Source: Blautia sp900556555 (GTDB lineage Bacteria; Bacillota; Clostridia; Lachnospirales; Lachnospiraceae). From it: DNA of 64,000 nt. The notes under the pieces are model-generated. The model had not been told where the DNA came from, made no database searches, and worked only from the letters and a program-made list of their open reading frames with translations. Position 1 is the first letter of the stretch. Each line of letters begins with the position of its first letter. Positions 35,482 to 43,786 of this stretch are shown here, in pieces. The DNA lies in NCBI GenBank assembly GCA_964250615.1, contig CAXUGM010000013.1. One strand, given 5' to 3'. A program made the translations under genes and the position numbers.

Positions 35482-36501
35482 TTAGCGGTTTGCATACATT
35501 TTTTCATAGTAATTCTGATATTCTCCGGAGATGATGGTTTCCCACCATTCTTTGTTATCTAAGTACCACTGGATTGTTTTTTTGATACCATCAGCAAATT
35601 TTGTCTCAGGCAGCCATCCAAGTTCATTGTGAATCTTAGTTGGGTCGATGGCATAACGCATATCATGGCCTTTTCTGTCGGTTACATAAGTGATGAGGCT
35701 TTCTGGTTTGCCAAGTTCTTTGCAGATGATTTTAACAATGTCAATGTTTTTCATTTCGTTGTGACCGCCAATGTTGTAAACTTCTCCAACACGGCCTTTG
35801 TGGATGATCAGGTCAATGGCTTTGCAGTGATCTTCAACATACAGCCAGTCACGGACATTTTCACCTTTTCCATATACAGGAAGCGGTTTGTCATTTAATG
35901 CATTGGCAATCATCAGCGGAATGAGTTTTTCCGGGAAATGATAAGGTCCGTAGTTGTTAGAGCAGCGGCTGATGGTTACAGGAAGGCCGTAGGTACGGTG
36001 GTAAGCCAGAACCAGAAGGTCAGCACCTGCTTTTGAGGAGCTGTATGGGCTGCTGGTGTGGATTGGTGTTTCTTCTGTGAAGAATAAGTCAGGGCGGTCC
36101 AGAGGCAGGTCACCGTAAACTTCGTCAGTAGAAACCTGGTGATATCTCTGGATACCATATTTGCGGCATGCATCCATGAGCACAGCAGTTCCTTTGATGT
36201 TGGTATCCAGGAATACTTCTGGATTTTCAATAGAACGGTCTACATGGCTTTCAGCAGCAAAGTTTACTACCATATCAGGATGTTCTTCTTCAAATAATTT
36301 ATAAACCGCTTCTCTGTCTGTAATGCTTTCTTTTACAAAACGGAAATTTGGGTTGTCCATTACAGGTGCAAGAGTAGACAGGTTTCCTGCATAGGTCAGG
36401 CAATCCAGACACACGATGCGGTAGTCAGGGTACTTGTCTAACATGTGAAAAATAAAGTTACTTCCAATAAATCCGGCTCCACCGGTTACAATGATTGTCA
36501 T
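35482..36501 (-). CDS. rmlB: dTDP-glucose 4,6-dehydratase
   Basis: 339 residues; an extended short-chain dehydrogenase catalysing oxidation, dehydration and reduction of dTDP-glucose to the 4-keto-6-deoxy sugar. NAD motif IVTGGAGFIGSNFIFHML, NFAAESHVDRSIENP, VSTDEVYGDLP, catalytic YSSSKAGADLL, NNYGPYHFPEKLIPLM and NVRDWLYVEDHCKAID are all intact. Second gene of the rhamnose operon. Confidence 0.96.
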   Translation of the reverse strand: MTIIVTGGAGFIGSNFIFHMLDKYPDYRIVCLDCLTYAGNLSTLAPVMDNPNFRFVKESITDREAVYKLFEEEHPDMVVNFAAESHVDRSIENPEVFLDTNIKGTAVLMDACRKYGIQRYHQVSTDEVYGDLPLDRPDLFFTEETPIHTSSPYSSSKAGADLLVLAYHRTYGLPVTISRCSNNYGPYHFPEKLIPLMIANALNDKPLPVYGKGENVRDWLYVEDHCKAIDLIIHKGRVGEVYNIGGHNEMKNIDIVKIICKELGKPESLITYVTDRKGHDMRYAIDPTKIHNELGWLPETKFADGIKKTIQWYLDNKEWWETIISGEYQNYYEKMYANR

Positions 36502-36557
36502 AATAAAAATCTCCTATTCTTAAAATAAAATATATGCATCTGAATAAAAAATATGAT

Positions 36558-37454
36558 TTAGTGCAGGGTATCCAGATATTTTCCGTCTAAGACATCTTTT
36601 AAATACTGGCCGTACTGGTTTTTCTTTAATACTTCATAGACTTCCAGGACGTCTTCTTTGGAAATCCATCCATTTAAGTAAGCAATTTCTTCCAGGCAGG
36701 CAATCTTGCGGTGCTGGTGACTTTCCATGGTTTTTACAAAGTTGGTTGCTTCTACCAGGCTTTCGTGAGTACCGGTATCCAGCCAGGTAAATCCTTGTCC
36801 TAAAAGTTCTACATTTAAGCTGCCTTCTTCCAGATAAATGCGGTTTAAATCTGTGATTTCCAGTTCTCCTCTGGCACTTGGTTTCAGATTTTTTGCATAC
36901 TCCACAACTTTATTGTCATAGAAATAAAGTCCGGTTACACAGTAGTTGCTTTTTGGTTTTTCTGGTTTTTCTTCAATGGAAATCGCTTTTCCCTGGTCAT
37001 TAAATTCTACGATACCGAAACGTTCCGGGTCATCTACATAGTAGCCGAATACGGTAGCACCTTTTCCTGTTTCAGCATTCTGAACAGCTGCTTTTAAGCG
37101 TTTTTTCAGGCCGTGACCTGCGAAAATATTGTCTCCAAGAACCATGGCAACACAGTCATCACCAATAAATTCCTCACCAATGATAAATGCCTGTGCTAAT
37201 CCGTCCGGGCTTGGCTGTACGGCATAAGAAAGCTGTACGCCGAACTGATGGCCGTCTCCTAAGAGCTCCTGGAATCTTGGGGTATCCTGTGGGGTAGAAA
37301 TAATCAGAATCTCACGGATGCCTGCGTTCATCAGTACAGACAGAGGATAATAAATCATGGGTTTGTCATAAATCGGTAAAAGCTGCTTGGATGTTACCAT
37401 AGTCAGCGGATAAAGGCGGGTTCCGGAACCGCCTGCTAAAATAATGCCTTTCAT
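36558..37454 (-). CDS. rmlA: Glucose-1-phosphate thymidylyltransferase
   Basis: 298 residues; condenses glucose-1-phosphate with dTTP to dTDP-glucose, the first and usually feedback-controlled step of rhamnose synthesis. Nucleotide-binding GIILAGGSGTRLYPLT, QLLPIYDKPMIYYPLS, VLGDNIFAGHG, SIEEKPEKPKSNYCVTGLYF and LGQGFTWLDTGTHESL are canonical. AAAGGAG precedes the start. It is the first gene of the operon, reading from a promoter with a MerR-type 19-bp spacer. Confidence 0.96.
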   Translation of the reverse strand: MKGIILAGGSGTRLYPLTMVTSKQLLPIYDKPMIYYPLSVLMNAGIREILIISTPQDTPRFQELLGDGHQFGVQLSYAVQPSPDGLAQAFIIGEEFIGDDCVAMVLGDNIFAGHGLKKRLKAAVQNAETGKGATVFGYYVDDPERFGIVEFNDQGKAISIEEKPEKPKSNYCVTGLYFYDNKVVEYAKNLKPSARGELEITDLNRIYLEEGSLNVELLGQGFTWLDTGTHESLVEATNFVKTMESHQHRKIACLEEIAYLNGWISKEDVLEVYEVLKKNQYGQYLKDVLDGKYLDTLH

Positions 37455-37504
37455 AGAGTTCTCCTTTTTCTTTGCTATCTCGGTTTTTTAGTATCTATGT
37501 TTGT

Positions 37505-37535
37505 ATTATATAGGGTGACGTAACGTCACCTGCAA
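37505..37535 (-). promoter_or_regulatory. rmlA promoter with a MerR-type operator in a 19-bp spacer
   Basis: On the minus strand TTGCAG (37535-37530), a 19-bp spacer and perfect TATAAT (37510-37505). Over the spacer and the edge of the -35 lies GGTGACGT-A-ACGTCACC in plus-strand reading (37514-37530), an 8+1+8 perfect palindrome of the kind bound by MerR regulators, which activate over-long promoters by distorting them. The MerR-methyltransferase gene lies immediately upstream. Confidence 0.82.
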
Positions 37536-37569
37536 GGGGTTTTTCCAAAATTTCACATAATTTTTAGAA

Positions 37570-38751
37570 TCATGGGCGTTTGCAGAGAAAGACGCCGGCC
37601 TCTTTTGTGATGTGGAAGGATGTTTTTGTCTTTTTTGCAACAAAACTGCGAAACTCTTTGTACCGGTCCAGAAGATATTGATTCTGGTTTCCATGGCAGG
37701 ATAAAATATAGTCAATCAAGGGTTCTGGGGTATCAACTTCCAGATAGTCCTCGTATAATTGCCAGGAAATGCCGGAAAAATAGGGAGAGAGCAGGGTTTT
37801 CCCATTTTCTTTTCCAAATTTTTCGTAAAGTTTTTCTCCTGAGAGAATAATCCGGCTGTCAAATTCCTGGACAAGATTGCTGATTTCTTCCATATGTGCA
37901 GAACCATAAGCACTGCAAAGAAAGGTTCCACCAGGCTTCAAGACCCGCTGGACTTCCCGGCAGACTTTTGGGATATCGCAGTAAAAGAGCACATGGTTGG
38001 CAATGACCAGATCAAAACTGGAGTCCGGGTAAGGAATCTCATGGCAGTCAAAGGAATGAAAGGAAAAACGGTTATCCAGGCTGCCGACTTTTCGTTTGGT
38101 ATCACGGAGCATTCCTTCAGAAATATCACTGAGTGTGATAGAGACTTCCATTGGGAGTTTGTCTTTATTTTCCGCCCAGAGGGCACCGCTGCCACAGCCG
38201 ATTTCCAGAATTTTCATGTTATCTTTTATATGACACTGTTCAAAAAGCCAGGGAAACCATCCTTGTTTATTCCTGGAGTACAGGCTGTGCAGACGGATTC
38301 GGGCGGATATATTGGAGGAATTCTGATACTGGGTTTTGAGGCTTTTCTCCATGTTGGTCAGGTGAATCAGGTTCAGCATACGGCTCCAGTTAATACTCTG
38401 TTGTGTGCTAATTTCCTGGGTGGTATCTTCAATGGCTTTCTCTACCATTTGAAGCTGTTCAATACGGTCACGGATGAGCTTTTGCTGCATCTTCAGTGAA
38501 TTGAGCATGAAGTGAAAGTCTGTATCGTCAATGGTCATTTCTTTAATATCATCCAGTGAGAATCCCAGGTATTTCAGCAGAAGAATCTGCTGAAGCCGGG
38601 CAAAATCCTGATCTGTATAAAAACGGGAGCCCGAAGGGGATACATAGGATGGCTTCAGGATATTTTGTTTATCATAAAAACGCACGGTGCGGACTGAGAT
38701 GTTTGCCATGCGGGCAAACTGTCCTGAGGTGTAATAGCCTGGAAGGTTCAT
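37570..38751 (-). CDS. MerR-family regulator fused to a SAM methyltransferase domain
   Basis: 393 residues. Residues 1-75 are a MerR winged helix (YYTSGQFARMANISVRTVRFYD, then LKPSYVSPSGSRFYTDQDFA), followed by the antiparallel coiled-coil dimer helix (about 75-120). Instead of a small ligand-binding tail, residues about 165-390 form a class I methyltransferase: motif I ILEIGCGSGALWAE, acidic motif II TLSDISEGML, FDLVIANHVLFYCD and LKPGGTFLCSAYG. The methyltransferase may sense SAM or a substrate, or modify a compound that induces the regulon. The gene reads toward rmlA, whose promoter carries a MerR-type dyad. Its own promoter also has a 19-bp spacer. Confidence 0.9.
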   Translation of the reverse strand: MNLPGYYTSGQFARMANISVRTVRFYDKQNILKPSYVSPSGSRFYTDQDFARLQQILLLKYLGFSLDDIKEMTIDDTDFHFMLNSLKMQQKLIRDRIEQLQMVEKAIEDTTQEISTQQSINWSRMLNLIHLTNMEKSLKTQYQNSSNISARIRLHSLYSRNKQGWFPWLFEQCHIKDNMKILEIGCGSGALWAENKDKLPMEVSITLSDISEGMLRDTKRKVGSLDNRFSFHSFDCHEIPYPDSSFDLVIANHVLFYCDIPKVCREVQRVLKPGGTFLCSAYGSAHMEEISNLVQEFDSRIILSGEKLYEKFGKENGKTLLSPYFSGISWQLYEDYLEVDTPEPLIDYILSCHGNQNQYLLDRYKEFRSFVAKKTKTSFHITKEAGVFLCKRP

Positions 38752-38789
38752 GGGAATCCTCCTTTCTGTGGAAAATAGTGGTTAGGATT

Positions 38790-38820
38790 ATTATAACTCA
38801 GGGGGGAGGGGGGAGGGCAA
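38790..38820 (-). promoter_or_regulatory. Promoter of the MerR-methyltransferase gene
   Basis: Minus strand TTGCCC (38820-38815), 19-bp spacer, perfect TATAAT (38795-38790), about 39 nt before the ATG. The spacer is almost pure pyrimidine, with the mirror-symmetric CCCCCCTCCCCCC, rather than a normal dyad. Confidence 0.6.
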
Positions 38821-38825
38821 GAGGG
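38801..38825 (+). other. G-quadruplex-capable G-tract
   Basis: On the plus strand four runs of at least three G (GGGGGG, GGGGGG, GGG, GGG) are separated by A, A and CAAGA, satisfying the simple quadruplex pattern. It coincides with the spacer and -35 of the MerR-methyltransferase promoter, on the template strand for that gene. Confidence 0.6.
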
Positions 38826-39013
38826 AAATGCAGTGAGTATAGAAATATAAGATATCCTATGACAAGCTCACGTATTTGTGATAGAATAAATGCAACAGTA
38901 ATCGGATGGAGAATATGAAGTGACAGTAAATTACGATATATATTTTAAGCTTTGCAAAGAAGAGCAATGAAAGACGAGAATGCTAAGGGATATTAAAATA
39001 AAGGAGGCATTTA

Positions 39014-40093
39014 ATGGAAAACAAACAGATTGAGAATGACAAGGTTTTATACAAGCCAATCATTACTGATATTAAAGAGTTGGTTCATGCAGGCAGAAAT
39101 GCCGCCTATAATGCTGTTAATAAAGCTACAATTATGACATACTGGAATATCGGAAAAAAGATTGTTGAGGAAGAACAGGCGGGAACAGAAAGGGCAGAAT
39201 ATGGAAAACGGTTGATTTCTATATTATCAGATGAATTGACAAAAGAGTTTGGTAGTGGTTTTTCTGATAGAAATCTTCGTAATTTTAGAAAATTTTATCT
39301 GTTGTTTCCAGATGAAAAGATTTGGAACGCATGCGTGCCGAATCTAAACTGGACACATTTTCGTTCCTTGTTGCGAGTTGACAATGAAGATGCACGTATA
39401 TGGTATATGAAAGAGGCAGCAAGCGAAGGTTGGAGTTCGAGAACTTTAGATAGAAATATTAGCACACAATATTATTTCCGGCTTTTACAATCACCGAAAA
39501 AAGAGACGGTGATTACAGAAATGCAGGAGAAGACTAAGGATCTTGAAAAAAATAAATACGAATTAATCAAAAGTCCTGTTATTGCAGAATTTCTTGGATT
39601 TAAGAACGAAGAATCATTTTTAGAATCAGATTTAGAGAGTGCAATCCTTTCTCATATTCGGGACTTTTTAATGGAACTCGGGAAAGGATTTGCTTTTGTG
39701 GCCCGTCAGCAGCATATTGTTACTGAAACAGACGACTATTATATAGACCTGGTATTTTATAACATAGAATTAAGATGCTATGTTTTGATTGACTTGAAGA
39801 TGGGAAAAATCACACATCAAGATGTGGGACAGATAGATATGTATGTGAGGATGTATGATGACCTTAAATGCAAAGAAGGAGATAACCCAACAATAGGAAT
39901 ATTACTTTGTGCAGAAACAGATGAAGATATTGCAAGATATTCTGTGTTACATGATAATAATCGCTTGTTTATGTCAAAATATTTAACGTATCTTCCGACA
40001 AAGGAACAACTAAAAATAGAAATAGATAAGCAGAAGAATATATTTTATATGCAGCATCCAGAATTGAAGGAGCATTCGGATGCAGAGAATTAA
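39014..40093 (+). CDS. YhcG-type PDDEXK nuclease-domain protein (DUF1016)
   Basis: 359 residues. The N-terminal part (about 15-180: KATIMTYWNIGKKIVEEEQ, SDRNLRNFRKFYLLFP, WTHFRSLLRV) is the helical DUF1016 N-domain. The C-terminal part (about 200-350) is a PD-(D/E)XK-like nuclease: YYIDLVFYNIELRCYVLIDLK supplies the Asp and the Asp-x-Lys, followed by GQIDMYVRMYDD and GILLCAETDE. Members act on DNA and are often linked to mobile elements or defence. Here no restriction or toxin partner is adjacent. AAAGGAGG precedes the ATG. Composition is AT-richer than the flanking genes. Confidence 0.88.
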   Translation: MENKQIENDKVLYKPIITDIKELVHAGRNAAYNAVNKATIMTYWNIGKKIVEEEQAGTERAEYGKRLISILSDELTKEFGSGFSDRNLRNFRKFYLLFPDEKIWNACVPNLNWTHFRSLLRVDNEDARIWYMKEAASEGWSSRTLDRNISTQYYFRLLQSPKKETVITEMQEKTKDLEKNKYELIKSPVIAEFLGFKNEESFLESDLESAILSHIRDFLMELGKGFAFVARQQHIVTETDDYYIDLVFYNIELRCYVLIDLKMGKITHQDVGQIDMYVRMYDDLKCKEGDNPTIGILLCAETDEDIARYSVLHDNNRLFMSKYLTYLPTKEQLKIEIDKQKNIFYMQHPELKEHSDAEN

Positions 40094-40152
40094 AAAATTA
40101 TAATAAAATGGAGAAAAGAAAAAACACTATCTGGGGGGGAGAAAATAGCAGG

Positions 40153-40185
40153 AGTCTGCCGCATAATTTTTTAGTGCGGCAGACT
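40153..40185. terminator. Hairpin between convergent nuclease and response-regulator genes
   Basis: AGTCTGCCGCA (40153-40163) pairs perfectly with TGCGGCAGACT (40175-40185). T/A-rich on the plus-strand side; likely terminator for the plus strand and possibly both. Confidence 0.65.
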
Positions 40186-40204
40186 TATTATGTTATTTAT
40201 ACTC

Positions 40205-41812
40205 TTAGGTTGTTTGTGTACCTTTTGTTTCCCTATATACAGAAGGTGACATGCCCAATTTCTTCTTAAAGCTATTGCTGAAATAATATTGGTTTGCATA
40301 TCCGCATTTCATACTGATTTCTTTTAAGGAGAGATTTGTAGATTCCAGATAATGACAGGCACTTTCTATTCGAAGAGACGTAATGGTGTCACTGATACTT
40401 TGACCGGAGACCTTTTTAAACAAAGAACTCAGGTATGCAGGGCTAATGTTAGTATGTCTTGCAATATCATTCAGGCATAGGGAACAGCTTTCAAAGTTTT
40501 CTTTAATATATCCAAAAGCTATCGTATATACCTGATTGTGATAATTCTGTAAAGAAGAATCTAGTTTTTCACACACTAAAGTACACAGATATGTAAGCCA
40601 TCTTACAAACTGTTCATAGGTACGGAAGGAGTCAAACCTTGTATAAACCTGGATGATTTCCTTTTCCAAATCTTCTGTATCCAGATTCATTTCATATAAA
40701 AATTTCAAAATCCTTCCTAAAAGGGAATAAATTCTAATAAACACCAGATTTTTGTCCTGTATTTTTTCTAATAAATTTTGAAAATAACAAGTAAGCCATT
40801 GCTCAATTGCTTTTAAGTCTTTGGAACAAATAAGGCGTATCAGTTCTTCTTCAGTATTTTCTGAAAAAGACAGGAGGCTGAATTCTTTACCGAGGGCTTC
40901 TCTTGCATCAAAAATGTTTTTATGAGGGAAGAAAAAACGGTATTTCAGTGCATGGGAAGCACTGGCAAAAGATACAGGAAGTTTCCAAATGTTATCAGCG
41001 ATACTTCCAATTCCTATATTCAGTGAAAGAACGTTGTTTTTACATAGTTCAACCATGGAGGAGGCTACTTTATGTATGGATTGAAGAAAGTGCTGTGGGT
41101 GTTTCGTATTTTGGCCTATAATACAAACAACCCCACTGAACTCTTTTAAATAAAAAATATGATCAAAAATCTGCATTTGTTCTTTTATTAAATCTAGGAC
41201 ATTTAAAAGCTGAATCTGGTACTGGGTAAAATCTAGTTCAGGTTTAGCTGAATTGTATTCTGTTTCAATGATAAGCACATGGAAACAGTCATAGTCAAAT
41301 TTTAAATCCAGATATTCCAGATACTGGCTCAAGTGTGCGGCCGGATTTTCACCAGGATAATGTAACAGGTCATGAAAGAATTTTTCTGTCATAACAGGCC
41401 GGCTGGCCTTTACTAATTCAGTATTTTTTTGTGTACGGTCTATTTCTGTAAAAGCATTTTTGATTTTTTCCGTAAGATAATTATAGTCCAAAGGTTTTTC
41501 AATATAATCATATACACCCAGGCGGATAGCTCGTTTGGCATATTCAAATTTGTCATATGCACTTACAAGAATCACTTTTATAAAAGGCTGAATTTCCTGG
41601 GCTTTTTGGCTCATGGAAATACCATCTAAATCCGGCATTTCTATATCTGAAATAATTAAATCTACATGAGAATTTTTTAGGGTATCTAAGGCAGAAAGAC
41701 TATTATATTTTACGGCAATCACGCTCGCATCCAGGGAGCTCCAGTTAATATTTTTTTCAATACCTTCTGCTGTGAGACAGTTATCATCTACAATCATTAC
41801 TTTCTTCATCAT
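40205..41812 (-). CDS. YesN-type response regulator with AraC output domain
   Basis: 535 residues from ATG 41812, preceded by GGAGG; the longer frame has no such site. Receiver domain (1-120): KKVMIVDDN, the phospho-acceptor Asp in LIISDIEMPDLDG, and EKPLDYNYL. A long linker (about 130-420) is followed by an AraC-type double helix-turn-helix (LCLNDIARHTNISPAYLSS; LKEISMKCGYANQYYFSNSF). It overlaps the kinase gene by 29 bp. As in other YesMN pairs, it should activate the adjacent sugar ABC operon, which is transcribed divergently on the other side of the kinase gene. Confidence 0.93.
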   Translation of the reverse strand: MMKKVMIVDDNCLTAEGIEKNINWSSLDASVIAVKYNSLSALDTLKNSHVDLIISDIEMPDLDGISMSQKAQEIQPFIKVILVSAYDKFEYAKRAIRLGVYDYIEKPLDYNYLTEKIKNAFTEIDRTQKNTELVKASRPVMTEKFFHDLLHYPGENPAAHLSQYLEYLDLKFDYDCFHVLIIETEYNSAKPELDFTQYQIQLLNVLDLIKEQMQIFDHIFYLKEFSGVVCIIGQNTKHPQHFLQSIHKVASSMVELCKNNVLSLNIGIGSIADNIWKLPVSFASASHALKYRFFFPHKNIFDAREALGKEFSLLSFSENTEEELIRLICSKDLKAIEQWLTCYFQNLLEKIQDKNLVFIRIYSLLGRILKFLYEMNLDTEDLEKEIIQVYTRFDSFRTYEQFVRWLTYLCTLVCEKLDSSLQNYHNQVYTIAFGYIKENFESCSLCLNDIARHTNISPAYLSSLFKKVSGQSISDTITSLRIESACHYLESTNLSLKEISMKCGYANQYYFSNSFKKKLGMSPSVYRETKGTQTT

Positions 41813-43604
41813 TTTCCTCCATCTGGTCAAATTCAATCGTAATTGAGGTGCCTTCAAATAAATGGCTCTCAATGGAAATTCGGCCATTTCCAAAATAAGG
41901 ATTAGAAATTCGTTTATTTACATTTCCAATACCAAAATGTTTTTCATAGTTTACAATTTTTTCATTCAGTGTTTTTTGCAGTTCCTGAAGTTGTTCTTCC
42001 TTCATTCCGATTCCGTTATCTGTGATAGAAATGAGAACCGTATCATCTCCATAGGAAAGGTTAATGGAAATATGAATTTCAGGTGTACTCTGGGATATAC
42101 CATGCAGGATACTGTTTTCCAGAAATGGCTGGAGTGTAAATTTACATATCAAAAAGTTATCAATGCCATCTTCCATGTTGATTTCCCAAGTGAGGTTGTC
42201 GTTATGACATAGTTTTTCAATTTCTAAATAAAGATTTGCAATGGTCAGTTCATCCCGGATGGTGATTAAATCTTTTGATTTTCTAAGAGTCATGCGGTAA
42301 AAACGTGTGAGGTTTGTCAGCATCTGATTGGCAATATCTAATTTCCCGAGGGACTGGCAGGTTTGTATGGAACCCAGAATATTATAAAGAAAATGAGGAT
42401 TAATCTGGGATTGGAGAAGCTGATATTTTAACCGTTCTTCCGCCAGCGACAGCTCCAGAATAGACTGGAGATTGTCATTCAAGGAATGCTGCATTTTTTG
42501 AAACGTTACCCCCAATTTATCGATTTCATCAAATGTTTCAGGATTTCGGTCTTTGGATACCAGATCCTGAATCTTGTTATCAGAAGCATCTAATTGCAGA
42601 GTTTCCATAGCCTTCGACAATGCTCTAATCCGTCTGGTAAGGTTTTTTGAAAACATAATCACTACTAGAACGGTCAAAGGAAGAGAAATTAAAACAGTTA
42701 AAAGGATACTGTTAATTAGTATGCGGGTGTTTTGTCTAATATAGGAATCGGGAATTTCTGTTACATGAAGCCAGCCGTTTTGTAATTGGGTGGTATGGTA
42801 GGTAACATGCGATTCTTTTTTTATAGAATTCTTATTTTGGAATAAAAAATCAAATTTTTTCTCATCGAAGGGGGTAGAAATCAAAGCATCATTATTGCTG
42901 GCAATGATTTCTCCATTATCGGTAAGAATATAACTGGAAATATTCTTGTCTTGAAAACTTTCCTGCAGGATAGAAGAAAATTCAGATGTATTTATGTGGA
43001 CAATATAAGCATACTCTATGATATCTGTGTCAGGATGTTTTAAGATTCTACAGCAGGCAATGGTATCGGATATATCGTGGTTATTGGATACAAGAAAAGG
43101 GATGGACAATCCTTTCTGGTGAAACCAGATAGAAGATGTTCCTGGATTTTCCAGAGCCTTTTTGGGAATCTGAAAATCTGATAGTTCGGATAATGGAAAG
43201 AAATATAAATTTTCCTGAGAACCCAGATGGTCATCCGGTAAAAATATACCAATATATGCTAAATTAAAGGATGACTTGAACATTGATAAATTGCTTCTGG
43301 TTTCAGATAGTGCAGGCAGCGTATCTATAGTTGTTTCTGCCTGTATCAAATTATACATATCATATTGAAGAGAGTCAGCCACATTTTCCATTTGCAGCAG
43401 GCGGTTATAAAATTGTGTATGTAATTGCTCATCAGAGGAGATAGAAGCATTTAGAATCTTATCTTCTGCAATATTATAGGAAACAGTATAAGAAATCCCA
43501 CCTATGATGAAGATAGGAATCAATGTACATAATAAAAAAGCACATAAAAGTTTGGTTTGAAAATGAGAAAAACAAAGCCGGGAATTCTTTATGAATTTAT
43601 TCAT
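41784..43604 (-). CDS. YesM-type sensor histidine kinase
   Basis: 606 residues from ATG 43604, with AAAGGAG upstream (the longer frame adds a non-conserved leader). A membrane helix (about 18-40), a large extracellular sensor (about 41-290), a second membrane helix (about 295-320) and a HAMP region precede the His-kinase domain. The phospho-acceptor lies in LLQSQINPHFLYNILGSIQ, the ATPase motifs in FTLQPFLENSILHGI and ISITDNGIGM. This family senses extracellular saccharides, often with solute-binding proteins. It is divergent from the ABC operon starting with a binding lipoprotein at 43787. Confidence 0.93.
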   Translation of the reverse strand: MNKFIKNSRLCFSHFQTKLLCAFLLCTLIPIFIIGGISYTVSYNIAEDKILNASISSDEQLHTQFYNRLLQMENVADSLQYDMYNLIQAETTIDTLPALSETRSNLSMFKSSFNLAYIGIFLPDDHLGSQENLYFFPLSELSDFQIPKKALENPGTSSIWFHQKGLSIPFLVSNNHDISDTIACCRILKHPDTDIIEYAYIVHINTSEFSSILQESFQDKNISSYILTDNGEIIASNNDALISTPFDEKKFDFLFQNKNSIKKESHVTYHTTQLQNGWLHVTEIPDSYIRQNTRILINSILLTVLISLPLTVLVVIMFSKNLTRRIRALSKAMETLQLDASDNKIQDLVSKDRNPETFDEIDKLGVTFQKMQHSLNDNLQSILELSLAEERLKYQLLQSQINPHFLYNILGSIQTCQSLGKLDIANQMLTNLTRFYRMTLRKSKDLITIRDELTIANLYLEIEKLCHNDNLTWEINMEDGIDNFLICKFTLQPFLENSILHGISQSTPEIHISINLSYGDDTVLISITDNGIGMKEEQLQELQKTLNEKIVNYEKHFGIGNVNKRISNPYFGNGRISIESHLFEGTSITIEFDQMEENDEESNDCR

Positions 43605-43786
43605 GAAATAGTCTCCTTTATGTTGGTTTATCTTGAAATCATTATAAAAGAAAGAAAAATCTCTTTCAACAGGGATAAAAATAATATAAACGAATCGAAA
43701 AATATTGTATTTTGAAAAAATGAACACTTTGTTATTCTTAGTTCATCAAAGAAAAGGGCAGGAAGCCCGGACAGGAGGATTTAAGA

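Noticed and set aside
37894..38499. 201-codon plus-strand frame inside the MerR-methyltransferase gene
   Set aside because: Shadow of the minus-strand gene, whose motifs are all clear.
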